Source of the DNA: Candidatus Sulfotelmatobacter sp. | GTDB lineage: Bacteria > Acidobacteriota > Terriglobia > Terriglobales > Acidobacteriaceae | DNA: 64,000 bases | Direction of reading: 5' to 3' | NCBI GenBank assembly: GCA_030041475.1 | Contig: JASHNU010000080.1 | Coordinates: 1 to 64,000 of the forward strand | Part shown: in pieces, positions 9,962 through 18,617 of the stretch | Position numbering within the stretch: the first letter of the stretch is position 1 | How the letters are laid out: each line of letters starts with the position of its first letter | Translations under genes and position numbers: made by a program | Notes under the pieces: generated by a model | What the model was told of the DNA's origin: nothing | Database searches by the model: none | The model's input: only the letters and a program-made list of their open reading frames with translations

Positions 9962-11938
9962 ATGCGCCCACACTTCACAAGAATTCCGCCCTGTTCGAAT
10001 CTGGCAGTAAGGCCAGGACGGAAAGTTTCTGTTGCTGTTTGCTTCGCAGTCGTGTTTCTGTTTAGCGAAGCAGTTTTCGTCAGCAACCCATCATCCTCTC
10101 TGGCAAGCAACTCCAGTAAGAGTAACGACAACGTGCACTCCGCACCAGCAGGCCTTACAAGTCTGCCTCCGGCGGCTCAGTCAGGCATTTCCGCAAAGCT
10201 GGGACGCGATCTGCCCGGTTACCAGGCCCGGGCTTGGCGAGGACGGGTCGAGGTCGCCAATGCGCCGCATAAGCTGGCTGTGGATTTCACTGCGCAGGGA
10301 CTGGAACTGCGCCGGGGGAGCCAACTCTGGAAAATCGCCTTAAGCGGCTATGGTCACGGAGACGATCTAAGAATCGTGCGTCCCGCCGCTCCCCGAGCGG
10401 ATGGCAATCGAGTGGAGTACCGGCGCGGAGCGCTGACGGAATGGTATGTGAACGGCCCGCTGGGTCTTGAGCAGGGGATCACGCTGCACAAGCGAACCGG
10501 GAAGGCTCAGGGCCAGCCCTTAGTCGTCGCCTTGGCAATGGAGGGGAGCCTGAAGGCATCTGTCGATGACAATCAGACTGGCTTAACGCTGACCAGCGGC
10601 GAGGGTCAAGCAGTGTTGCACTATGGTGGCCTGTCCGCTTACGACGCGAGTGGAAGGAAGTTGCCAGCGTGGCTGGAGGTGAAGGGATCGCGGTTATTGC
10701 TGAAGGCTGATGACACCAACGCTCGCTACCCGGTGGTGGTCGATCCTTTTGTACAAGAAGCGGAGCTGACTGCGTCGGACGGCATAGCGAACCAGGAAAT
10801 GGGTGCGTCCGTGGCGGTTAGCGGGAATGTGGTGGTGGCTGGTGCGCCCGGGTGCCTGAGTTGCGGTTTTACGGGTGTGGCATATGTGTTCGTCGAGGGG
10901 ACAAGCGGCTGGGCGAACATGACGCAGACGGCCGAGCTGACCGCTTCCGATGGCGCCGTAAATAACCAGTTCGGCTTCGCCGTAAGCATCAGTGGCGAAA
11001 CTATAGTCGTGGGATCGCATGGGACCGATGGCGGGCAGGGTGCCGCCTACGTATTCGTTGAGCCCGCCACTGGTTGGACGAATATGACGGAAACCGCGAA
11101 GCTGACTGCTTCCAATGGCAAGCCGGGCCAGTTGTTGGGCCGTTCCGTATCCATCAGCGGAAATACGGTGGTGGCGGGCGCGCCTGGAGTGAGCCTGGCC
11201 AACAGAGAACAGGGCGCTGCGTACGTATTCGTCGAGCCCGCCAGTGGTTGGGCGAGCATGACGCAAACGGCCGAGCTGACGGCCTCCAACGGAGTGGCTT
11301 ACCAGGAAATGGGTTACTCGGTGGGTATTGACGGGAATACGGTAGTTGCAGGGGCCCCCAGCCCAATTGGCGACGAGAATACTACGCCGGGAGCGGCCTA
11401 TGTCTTTGTCGAGCCCGCAACCGGCTGGGCAAGTATGACCCAGACTGCCGAGCTGACCGGTTCGGATACGGTGAACGGTGACCGCCTGGGCAACTTTGTG
11501 GCGATCAGCGGCGGCACGGTCGTTGCGGGAGCGCCTCTAGACACACCCGGCTCCTTCCTCCAGCAGGGGGCGGCTTACGTATTTGTCGAGCCCGCGAGCG
11601 GCTGGGCGAGTATGACTCAAACCGCCAAGCTGACTTCTTCGGACGGCACAGCTCGCAGCTATTTCGGAAGGGGTGTCGCCATCAGCGGCGACGAAGTGGT
11701 GGTTGGAGCGCCCAACCAAACCGTCGACGGCAACACCAGCGAGGGCGCGGTATACGAATTCACCGAGCCTGCGACGGGTTGGGTCGACATGACCGAGACC
11801 GCTGAGTTGGACGTCCTACATGCCGGAAAGAACGACATCGTGGGTACCCGCGTGGGCGTCGATGGCGCCACCATCGTAACCGGAGCGTATGGCGGGAATA
11901 AGGAGGGCGCGGCCTTCGTCTTCGTGGATACAGACTGA
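9962..11938 (+). CDS. Secreted FG-GAP seven-repeat beta-propeller protein
   Basis: 658 aa; the ATG is preceded by GGAG. An N-terminal hydrophobic segment (about 20-40) and an all-beta domain ending at RYPVVVDPF are followed from about residue 262 by seven repeats of about 56 aa. These start A(E/K)LTxSDG, contain GxSVxISGxxVVxGAP and end AAYVFVEPxxGWxxMTQT. Seven units fit a closed integrin-alpha-like propeller. It is probably an exported binding or adhesion protein with no visible catalytic motif. It is the last gene of the phosphoesterase/PQQ run, just before a terminator. Confidence 0.8.
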   Translation: MRPHFTRIPPCSNLAVRPGRKVSVAVCFAVVFLFSEAVFVSNPSSSLASNSSKSNDNVHSAPAGLTSLPPAAQSGISAKLGRDLPGYQARAWRGRVEVANAPHKLAVDFTAQGLELRRGSQLWKIALSGYGHGDDLRIVRPAAPRADGNRVEYRRGALTEWYVNGPLGLEQGITLHKRTGKAQGQPLVVALAMEGSLKASVDDNQTGLTLTSGEGQAVLHYGGLSAYDASGRKLPAWLEVKGSRLLLKADDTNARYPVVVDPFVQEAELTASDGIANQEMGASVAVSGNVVVAGAPGCLSCGFTGVAYVFVEGTSGWANMTQTAELTASDGAVNNQFGFAVSISGETIVVGSHGTDGGQGAAYVFVEPATGWTNMTETAKLTASNGKPGQLLGRSVSISGNTVVAGAPGVSLANREQGAAYVFVEPASGWASMTQTAELTASNGVAYQEMGYSVGIDGNTVVAGAPSPIGDENTTPGAAYVFVEPATGWASMTQTAELTGSDTVNGDRLGNFVAISGGTVVAGAPLDTPGSFLQQGAAYVFVEPASGWASMTQTAKLTSSDGTARSYFGRGVAISGDEVVVGAPNQTVDGNTSEGAVYEFTEPATGWVDMTETAELDVLHAGKNDIVGTRVGVDGATIVTGAYGGNKEGAAFVFVDTD

Positions 11939-11961
11939 ACCCTGCTTCCAGGCAACCTGCG

Positions 11962-12000
11962 GCCGCGGGCGACAACTTTCCGTCGCCGGCGGCTTTTTTT
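11962..12000 (+). terminator. Intrinsic terminator after the FG-GAP gene
   Basis: A 12-bp GC-rich stem (11962-11973 with 11982-11993, one internal mismatch) and an 8-base loop are followed by seven T residues. It lies 23 bases after the stop codon and separates this run from the convergent glycoside hydrolase. Confidence 0.85.
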
Positions 12001-12024
12001 CGTTAATCAGGACGAAATACCCGG

Positions 12025-13278
12025 TTATTGGTGTGCCCCCTGCGCCTCGAGCAGCACCGGCAATTCCCCAAGGTCGATTGTGCTTCCGCTCCACGCGGAC
12101 TGCTCCCCTGAAATCCTGGTGAGCGTGGCCGCTCCCCAGGATTTGGGCACATCGAACTTCGCGTTCCGCCTCTCATTCCACAGGATCCAGGCGTTACGGC
12201 CGGATTCGCGTGTCAGTTTGCAAACCCAGTTTTCGTCCGCCTGCCTTTCGCATGACTCCAGGCGCGAGCCAATCATCCACTTTTGAACCTCACCATAGGC
12301 GCGAGCCGAGTTGGTTGCGGTGGCCTGGTCTTCCTCGGTAAAGGGGATGCTGTCGTGGCCGTCATCATCCCATGCATACCAGTAGAAACGATCGACACCA
12401 GCCGCCCAGTTCAGGATGTATGCTCGCGCCGCCCATCCTGGGGCCTGCTCCACCAGATCGATGGGATCCGTCAGTGGATTTCTGATCCAGCCAGACTCTG
12501 TATTCCAAAGGGGCTTATCGCCGACGCCGTACTTCCGCATCAGCTCCTTCGCGGGCAGAATGAGTTCCAGCATGGTCTCCGGGCGGTGGCGGACGTAAAA
12601 GTGGTATCCAATAATGTCCGCATACTTGCCGCCTCCCAGTTGCAGATAGCGCTCCAGCCAGTCCAATCCGTTCGCGTTGACCGGCGACGGAGAAATGACT
12701 TGGATGTTAGGGTCGACCTGCTTCAACGTGGTGTAGGCCTCTCGCGCCAGCTCCAGCATGCGCTCGGGAGTACCGATCTCACGATTTCTGGGAAGATTGG
12801 GTTCGTTCCAGATTTCGTAATAGAAGATCCGACCCTTGTAGCGCATCGCCTGAGTGCGGATAAACGTTCGCCAATCTTCCAGATTCCCGATATCTCCCAC
12901 GATCGCAGTGTGGAACCGGTCGCGAACCGCCCACTCCGGGGTTTCGCCGAATGGCAGCAGCAGGTCGACGTGATGTTTCTCGGCAAGCTCGACTTCGCGG
13001 TCGAGAATGTCCCATTGCCATTCGTTCTTGCGGATTTCCACTTGCGGCCAGTGAACCTTCGCATCCCACAACCGCCAACTACCGAATGGAACCGAAGGCC
13101 ATGGAGTTGTCCCAAAGGCACGATGAATGTGCAGACCGAAAAGCTGGGCGGGTACCGCATTCGCCGGGGCACTCAACTTCATAGGCCCGGACGGTGATTC
13201 AGAGGGCAGCGACAGAGACGTGGAAGTAATGAGAAGCCAGGCTACTGCAATTCCATAGAGCCAGGGGTGTGATCGCAT
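12025..13278 (-). CDS. Secreted clan-A glycoside hydrolase (GH39/GH5-like)
   Basis: 417 aa from the ATG at 13278 (MRSHPWLYG); a TTG eight codons upstream is less likely. An N-terminal hydrophobic helix serves as signal or anchor. The TIM-barrel motifs are visible: YYEIWNEPN contains the acid/base Glu of clan GH-A, and PLWNTESGW contains the probable nucleophile Glu, with YADIIGYHFYV between them. A beta-sandwich-like tail follows. It is homologous to the catalytic part of the gene at 23332. The stop is 127 bases... from the next minus gene's 3' side region is simple: the GT4 gene lies just upstream, so the pair may be co-transcribed. The substrate is unknown. Confidence 0.75.
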   Translation of the reverse strand: MRSHPWLYGIAVAWLLITSTSLSLPSESPSGPMKLSAPANAVPAQLFGLHIHRAFGTTPWPSVPFGSWRLWDAKVHWPQVEIRKNEWQWDILDREVELAEKHHVDLLLPFGETPEWAVRDRFHTAIVGDIGNLEDWRTFIRTQAMRYKGRIFYYEIWNEPNLPRNREIGTPERMLELAREAYTTLKQVDPNIQVISPSPVNANGLDWLERYLQLGGGKYADIIGYHFYVRHRPETMLELILPAKELMRKYGVGDKPLWNTESGWIRNPLTDPIDLVEQAPGWAARAYILNWAAGVDRFYWYAWDDDGHDSIPFTEEDQATATNSARAYGEVQKWMIGSRLESCERQADENWVCKLTRESGRNAWILWNERRNAKFDVPKSWGAATLTRISGEQSAWSGSTIDLGELPVLLEAQGAHQ

Positions 13279-13328
13279 TTGCTTTGCTACCGCGTCTATC
13301 AAGGCTTTCCGGCGACCATTATAGTCTT

Positions 13329-14507
13329 CTACCGGCCTTGCATGGCTCGCTGGTAAATGTTGATCAACTGGGGATAGTTCCTCTCGGCGGTGTACTTGGC
13401 CTCGTACTCCCGGCGGGCTTCCCTTCCCATAGCGCGCATTTCATCCGGATGCCCCCATGCCCATTCCACTTTGCGCGCGAGGTCGGCCGGATCGGCGGGA
13501 GTGAAATGCAGCCCGGTTCGGCCGTCCGCGACCAGTTCCTGCATCACTCCCATCCGGCTGCAGATCACCGGAGTGCTGCAAGCATAAGACTCTGCGATCG
13601 CCATGCAGAAAGTCTCGTACCACTCGCTCGAAATCACCATGACCCGCGCACGGTTGATGGCTGCCAGGGTTTCCTCGCGCGGCAACTGACCCTTGAATTG
13701 GACGTTGGCCAGCCTGTCGCGAGCAGCCTGTTCCTCTAACTGCTTCTGATCCGGACCTCCGCCGATGATGAGCAGCGGAATGGAAGCGGGCAGACGCTTC
13801 CAGGCTGCCAGTATTGTGCCCACTCCTTTTTCGGGGGAGAGCCTCCCCACAAACAAGGCGTACTCCCCGTCGCCGGTACGGGCGCCCGGGTCGGGAGAAA
13901 CGAAGTTGGGCTTGACGAAAATCTTTTCTTTCGGGAGCCCGCTTTCAGAGAACTTGTCGCGGGCAAACTCACTCAGGGCCACATAGCAGGAAATCTCGCG
14001 TTCCCAGGTATGGCGCAGGCGATGGGTGGCCAGCATCAAAGCCACAATCGCTGTCGCGGAACTCGAACAGTGGTAGCACTTGTGTTTCACTCCCCGCCAC
14101 AACGAGTTTTCCACACACTCTTCACAAACTTTGCCATCGCGGAAGAACGTGCCAGCCGGGCACATCAAACGGTAGTTGTGCAGCGTCTGCACTACCGGCA
14201 CTCTGGCCTCGGCGCACGCTGAGTAGATGGAAGGCGAGATCATGACGAAGGTGTTATGAACGTGGGCGATGTCGGGCTTCTCGCGTTGCAGCAATCGCAG
14301 GAAACTGCGCCGCGAGTCCGAGGCCCACACCGTTCCTTTGGCCAGGCTGAGCCGCCGCATTCCCTTGTAAGACTCCACGTCCCAGTTGGTGCGACAGTAG
14401 GGAATCACCTGATGCCCGGCGCGTTCCAACATGGACCGCTCCTGCTCAAAAACGGCGTCCTCACCTCCGGGTTGCTGGTAGGTGTTGTGAACCAGAACGA
14501 TCTTCAG
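13329..14507 (-). CDS. GT4 family glycosyltransferase, probable CTG start
   Basis: About 392 aa. The first ATG (14432) lies inside a conserved block: upstream in frame the protein reads KIVLVHNTYQQPGGEDAVFE, the typical GT4 N-terminus. No ATG, GTG or TTG occurs between this block and the upstream in-frame stop. A CTG at 14507 sits about 6 bases after GGAGG and is the best start. Other motifs are a Cys-rich segment (CPAGTFF...CEEC...CYHC), FVGRLSPEKGV and the EX7E retaining-GT motif in EWYETFCMAIAE. It probably transfers a sugar from a nucleotide donor during exopolysaccharide assembly. Confidence 0.8.
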   Translation of the reverse strand: MKIVLVHNTYQQPGGEDAVFEQERSMLERAGHQVIPYCRTNWDVESYKGMRRLSLAKGTVWASDSRRSFLRLLQREKPDIAHVHNTFVMISPSIYSACAEARVPVVQTLHNYRLMCPAGTFFRDGKVCEECVENSLWRGVKHKCYHCSSSATAIVALMLATHRLRHTWEREISCYVALSEFARDKFSESGLPKEKIFVKPNFVSPDPGARTGDGEYALFVGRLSPEKGVGTILAAWKRLPASIPLLIIGGGPDQKQLEEQAARDRLANVQFKGQLPREETLAAINRARVMVISSEWYETFCMAIAESYACSTPVICSRMGVMQELVADGRTGLHFTPADPADLARKVEWAWGHPDEMRAMGREARREYEAKYTAERNYPQLINIYQRAMQGR

Positions 14508-14843
14508 AGAATCCTCCGGAGTCCCTCCATGCGTTGGCTGCAGGAAAGCGCCTCTGCCTCTGCAGGACGCGCGATCCTGCCCTTGTCTGTTTGACCGACG
14601 GCGCGCGTGTCTTCAGGATTGCCACGAAATGCTATGTCTGGAGGGGAGCCAAGTCAAGTGAACGACGGGTAGGTTGGGAGTCAAACGTCGTGCCTCTTGC
14701 TCTAGCGTTTGTATAAAAAGGCGCCCGCGTTTGCGATAGGTGTGATTATTCGCATCGTCAACCTAGCGTATTGACCATAGAGGAGACGATAAGGGAGTGC
14801 GTGATACGAGGTCATCATGGCCGCGAGGACTCGGACAACCGAC
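14508..14843 (-). other. Intergenic region upstream of the GT4 gene
   Basis: 336 bases with no credible gene. It holds the ribosome site for the CTG start and one good sigma70-like promoter facing the GT4 gene (14732-14760). Nothing else is recognisable. Confidence 0.55.
14732..14760 (-). promoter_or_regulatory. Candidate sigma70 promoter for the GT4 gene
   Basis: Read on the minus strand, TTGACG (14760-14755), a 17-base spacer and TATCGC (14737-14732) form a plausible promoter. It implies a leader of about 215 bases before the CTG start, which is long, so a nearer promoter is not excluded. Confidence 0.4.
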
Positions 14844-15920
14844 CTAATGCCGCGACACATGCCGCCTAAAGCAGCCTGCAATCATGTCCTGGGTTATAGC
14901 AGTCCGTCCCTCTACGCCTTGCGGCGTCACCCCATCGCTCACGCCCTCGGTTCCGCTGCAATGGTCTATTCGAGTTACGGAATATCCGGCCGTTTGACTG
15001 GAGTTAGTGAACTGTTCGTAGAAAAACTCCCCTTGCGCGGCTGAGTTGTTCTGCACCTTGTCAACGTTGCTGCATAGCCAACCGGCCATCGCCGTTTGGG
15101 GATAGGAAAAGCTGGGGTCAGCCGTTCCATCCACGATGCTCATGGCCTTCCAGCTTTGGTTGGAGGCCTGCGAAGTCGGGCTTCCGCCATTGCACGTAGG
15201 GTCGGCGGTCCAGTTGTCAATCGCCGTGATGTCCCCCCCGACATAAGCTGGACTGTCTGGCCATGGCGAGCCATTGCAGCCGAACTGGCCAGCCGGACAT
15301 ACGGTACTGATGGGGGCATTGGGTACCACGCAGCCCTGTTCAATATCCCCGAACACCGGCCCGGACAACAGTTCCAGTTTATCCAGAAAGTTCGCCGCCC
15401 CGTACCAGGCCAGCGAATACGCAACAGCACCCGACCCGGCGCTATCTCCTTGCGAGCACATTCCGCCACCACGGTAAAGGTTCTGGAAAACATAATTCAG
15501 GAATGTAGCCGGACGACAGGCGCCCATCTTTATACTGGGAGTATTGCTGCCGCCAGTCACTTCCCATGCTGAATCCCAGACCATCTGCACCACCCGGAAA
15601 CCATCCTCCAAGTACTGCTCAGCATAGGCGGAACCTCCACTTGCATTCGTTCCTGCCCCGCCTTCAAGAAGCACAATCGTTCCAGTTGGGAGTCCCGCGG
15701 GGTCTTCGAAACCGTAGGTAAATCCGATGTCGTCAGTGCTCGGACAGCTCATCTGCGCCTGAAAACAAGTCATCCCCGAGGAAAAGCCGCTGGGGCACAA
15801 TGGCAGTTGGTCGACGACGCTAACCGTACCGAGCGGCAGGGGTGCACGCTGGGCCTGGGTAGCGGTGAAAGAGCCCGCCACAAGGACAACAATCAGAACT
15901 GGGAATAGCCTATTCTTCAT
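14844..15920 (-). CDS. Secreted alpha/beta-hydrolase-like protein
   Basis: 358 aa from the ATG at 15920, which has GAAGG 8 bases upstream; an ATG six codons earlier is possible. A signal peptide (about 1-24, ending ATQAQ) leads into a mature protein with at least ten Cys residues, suggesting disulfides and extracytoplasmic location. GDSAGSGAVAYSL carries a Gly-x-Ser-x-Gly nucleophile elbow, and HCSGTEGV near the C-terminus could hold the catalytic His. An esterase or lipase-like role is inferred; I cannot name the family. Confidence 0.6.
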   Translation of the reverse strand: MKNRLFPVLIVVLVAGSFTATQAQRAPLPLGTVSVVDQLPLCPSGFSSGMTCFQAQMSCPSTDDIGFTYGFEDPAGLPTGTIVLLEGGAGTNASGGSAYAEQYLEDGFRVVQMVWDSAWEVTGGSNTPSIKMGACRPATFLNYVFQNLYRGGGMCSQGDSAGSGAVAYSLAWYGAANFLDKLELLSGPVFGDIEQGCVVPNAPISTVCPAGQFGCNGSPWPDSPAYVGGDITAIDNWTADPTCNGGSPTSQASNQSWKAMSIVDGTADPSFSYPQTAMAGWLCSNVDKVQNNSAAQGEFFYEQFTNSSQTAGYSVTRIDHCSGTEGVSDGVTPQGVEGRTAITQDMIAGCFRRHVSRH

Positions 15921-16320
15921 ATTCAAGACCTTCATCATGATTCTGAGTCCCGATTACGAATCGGACTTACTCCACACGAGCAATTGCGCTGCCAAACATA
16001 GTATGTCTGTACTGCAAGAAACTCCTACATCCTGCAGTGGCTGACTAGATTGCCTTTTGCACGCGACTGCGGTCAAGATGAAAGAACTTGCACTCGCCGA
16101 AAAATGAATGGCAAGGGGAAAGAAAAAACCGCGCCAAATCAATATCGCGCAACGCCTCGATATTTTACCGTCTTCGGCGGTTACAATGCAGCAATGTGGA
16201 GGCATTCCGCCCGACCCGTGATGGTTCGGTCCGACGAGATCTGCTCAAGACTCCGAGTTGGAGAACTTTGGAGAACTACGGAGTCAGAAACGACAGCGAT
16301 TCGGTAGTTGCAGTTTGGTT

Positions 16321-16391
16321 GTCATTCCGAACAAGCGTTTTTTGCGCCGTGAGGAATCTGGGCGAGCCGCGCGACGCGTTGCGCGGCTTTT
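16321..16391 (+). repeat. Dispersed repeat with hairpin (GTCATTCCGA type)
   Basis: The segment starts GTCATTCCGA and contains GAGGAATCTGGG, the layout of an intergenic repeat I associate with acidobacterial and related genomes. A perfect 8-bp stem (16365-16372 with 16381-16388) followed by TTTTATT could also terminate transcription. A related element lies near 33620-33790. Confidence 0.45.
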
Positions 16392-16473
16392 ATTAGGAAA
16401 AGCTGCGACGCACTAATCGCGCGGTTGGCTCGCTGCCTCATCAAACTGCACCATCACCGGCGATTCTCAATGA

Positions 16474-16502
16474 TTGCGGGGAAGCTGCGGGAAGCATATA
16501 AT
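16474..16502 (+). promoter_or_regulatory. Candidate promoter for the PQQ-like gene at 16559
   Basis: TTGCGG (16474-16479), a 17-base spacer and a perfect TATAAT (16497-16502). The leader would be about 50 bases to the ATG at 16559. Confidence 0.55.
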
Positions 16503-16558
16503 CCCTCTCCATTACTCCCCCGGAAGTTCGTAGCGTTTCTTCCACGAAGAAGGAAAAT

Positions 16559-18331
16559 ATGCGATTCCTCCACCGCCAGGTAGTGCGTGCGCTATCCATT
16601 TGGATGAGCTTAGCGGGCATCTTCGTGCCGCAAGGCATGGGTCAGAGCTGCGTCGCCGTCACTACGTATCACAACGACAATTTCCGCACGGCCCAGAACC
16701 TGTCTGAAACGGTGCTCACTCCGGCCACAGTCAGCAGCGTGATGCGAATGTTTTCCACTAAAACAGTGCTCGACGGATGGTCGGTCGCGCAGCCACTCTA
16801 TCTGCCCCAGACTCCCATCAATGGCGGCGTGCATAACGTGGTATTCGTGGCGACCCTGAATAACAGCGTATATGCTTTCGATGCCCAGTCGGGAATCCTG
16901 TATTGGCATTGGCAGGGGGCGTTGGGGCCGCCCGACACTACACCGTTTACGGCAGCGACCGGCTGTACGGACTCCAACTTTGGGATGAACCCAAGCGGTG
17001 GAGCTGGGATCGTAGGAACTCCGGTCATCGATACCTCGATTTCGCCGCCGGCCATCTACTTCGTCACCAAGGAATTTGACAACGGCACCACCCACAACCT
17101 GTACCTGCACGCCGTTGACACCTCAAGCGGCAACGAACTGAGCGCCCCAATTGCGCTGGCTGGCTCGGTGCTGAATCAATCAGGCGCGACGGTGACATTT
17201 TCCGCCACGAACCAGATGTCACGCCCCGCTCTGCTGCTATCGAACGGGACGATTTACGTGGGGATTGGGTCGGTGGGATGCAGAGAAGTTTCAAATTACG
17301 GCTGGGTGATGTCCTATACGTTTTCGATCGCAAACGGATTCGTGCAGCAAAATGTGTTCAACACTACGCCTGACCTGGCGGCTGCCGGGGGCGGGCCTCC
17401 CTACGCTAACGGCGGGATTTGGGGCGCGGGCGGAGGTCTGGCGGCCGATGCCAGCGGCAATATCTACTTTGATACCGCCGACGCCAACAATTATTACTTG
17501 AATCCCAAGGGCTGGCAGGGAACGGATTTCGGAGACAGCATCGTCCAGCTAACTCCAAGCCTGGGCGCACCCACTTCATCGGCGAACTATTTCACCCCCT
17601 ATAACGATCGCCTCCTGTACAACAACGATCTCGACCTCGGCTCTACTGGTGTGTTGCTGCTACCCGACCAGCCTGCAGGCAGTACGCTGCCCCCGCATAT
17701 CTTGATCGGCTACGGCAAGGCGGAAGAGATCTATGTGGTCAACCGGGATAATATGGGTGGTCATGCCGGACCCAAGGGGCCCAACAACATTTTGCAGGAC
17801 GTTCCCAATCCGACCACCGAATCGTGCGCGACTGGCAACGTTCAATTTACACAATGTGCGCAACAAAAAGGCACTTGTGGTTGGAACGCACCCGTGTTTT
17901 GGAACGACAATATTTATTTTTCCTCGAATCCGGGGCCGCTCCTCTCTTATGCGTGGAATCCCTATAGCGCAAGCATCCCTCCAACTCCTCTCGCGGCATG
18001 CCCCACGATAGAACCTGGGTTTTCCAGTGGCAACTACACCTCCTCTGGAAGCCCGTCCGTGTCTGCCAATGGGAACAGCGGGGGACTTCTCTGGGTGGTC
18101 ACCTGGGTAAACCATCGAGTGGCAGCGTTGCGGGCATTTGATGCAACGACCTTGGCCCAGTTGTTTGAAGCCGGCGTGGGCAGCGCAGGCGGCTATCCGA
18201 CGCCGACGATTGCCGATGGTGAGGTTTTCGTGGCCACCAAGGAACATCTGTACGCCTTCGGCATCAAGGGTGAATCGGGATGCAAAAGCTCCGACAAGGC
18301 TGCCGGAGTTCGAGCCGCGCCCGCCCGTTGA
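16559..18331 (+). CDS. Secreted PQQ-like beta-propeller protein
   Basis: 590 aa; the ATG has GAAGG upstream. A signal peptide (about 1-28, ending GMGQ) precedes the paralogue signature TTYHNDNFRTAQN and propeller strands such as VVFVATLNNSVYAFDAQSG and HILIGYGKAEEIYVVNRDNMGG. It is homologous to the proteins at 3785 and 18618 but longer by insertions. Several Cys residues fit an oxidising, extracytoplasmic location. The annotation is by fold only; PQQ binding and catalysis are not shown. Confidence 0.77.
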   Translation: MRFLHRQVVRALSIWMSLAGIFVPQGMGQSCVAVTTYHNDNFRTAQNLSETVLTPATVSSVMRMFSTKTVLDGWSVAQPLYLPQTPINGGVHNVVFVATLNNSVYAFDAQSGILYWHWQGALGPPDTTPFTAATGCTDSNFGMNPSGGAGIVGTPVIDTSISPPAIYFVTKEFDNGTTHNLYLHAVDTSSGNELSAPIALAGSVLNQSGATVTFSATNQMSRPALLLSNGTIYVGIGSVGCREVSNYGWVMSYTFSIANGFVQQNVFNTTPDLAAAGGGPPYANGGIWGAGGGLAADASGNIYFDTADANNYYLNPKGWQGTDFGDSIVQLTPSLGAPTSSANYFTPYNDRLLYNNDLDLGSTGVLLLPDQPAGSTLPPHILIGYGKAEEIYVVNRDNMGGHAGPKGPNNILQDVPNPTTESCATGNVQFTQCAQQKGTCGWNAPVFWNDNIYFSSNPGPLLSYAWNPYSASIPPTPLAACPTIEPGFSSGNYTSSGSPSVSANGNSGGLLWVVTWVNHRVAALRAFDATTLAQLFEAGVGSAGGYPTPTIADGEVFVATKEHLYAFGIKGESGCKSSDKAAGVRAAPAR

Positions 18332-18485
18332 ACCGGCGTCAACGCATCGGCTGTAAGTGGTTCTCAAGCGAGGATTTCATTTTCTTTTAACAGCGCAGTT
18401 ACAGACCAGAAAGATTTACGGCTTAGCATTATGGTCGAACTTCCCAGCGTCGCAGCGGTGCCCTGAAGGGTTTGTGTGTTACAGA

Positions 18486-18531
18486 TGAAAATATTTTCAC
18501 ACTATGCCAGCCGATCAAAATTTCATAGAAT
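18486..18531 (+). promoter_or_regulatory. Perfect 14-bp palindrome TGAAAATATTTTCA plus -10-like site
   Basis: TGAAAATATTTTCA (18486-18499) is a perfect palindrome. TAGAAT (18526-18531) begins exactly 40 bases after the palindrome begins, the same spacing as at 3642/3682. The -35 region is weak, which would fit activator-dependent transcription of the PQQ-like gene at 18618. This is inference from two matching sites. Confidence 0.42.
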
Positions 18532-18617
18532 AGCCGCCGCCTGAAGTTAATAAGAAGTTTAAGCTGATTCGGCCGATCCCAAACCCCGCACTGAAAAGGG
18601 GCCCCGGAGTTGCGTAA

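Larger units (their letters stand above)
15921..16558 (+). other. Intergenic region with dispersed repeat and promoter
   Basis: 638 bases between divergent genes. I see a GTCATTCCGA...GAGGAATCT-type dispersed repeat ending in a terminator-like hairpin (16321-16391) and a promoter facing the PQQ-like gene (16474-16502). The proximal 400 bases contain nothing I can support. Confidence 0.55.

Noticed and set aside
10754-11935. Regular DNA repeats that could be mistaken for a CRISPR or tandem array
   Set aside because: The repeats are in frame, about 170 bases long and encode FG-GAP blades.
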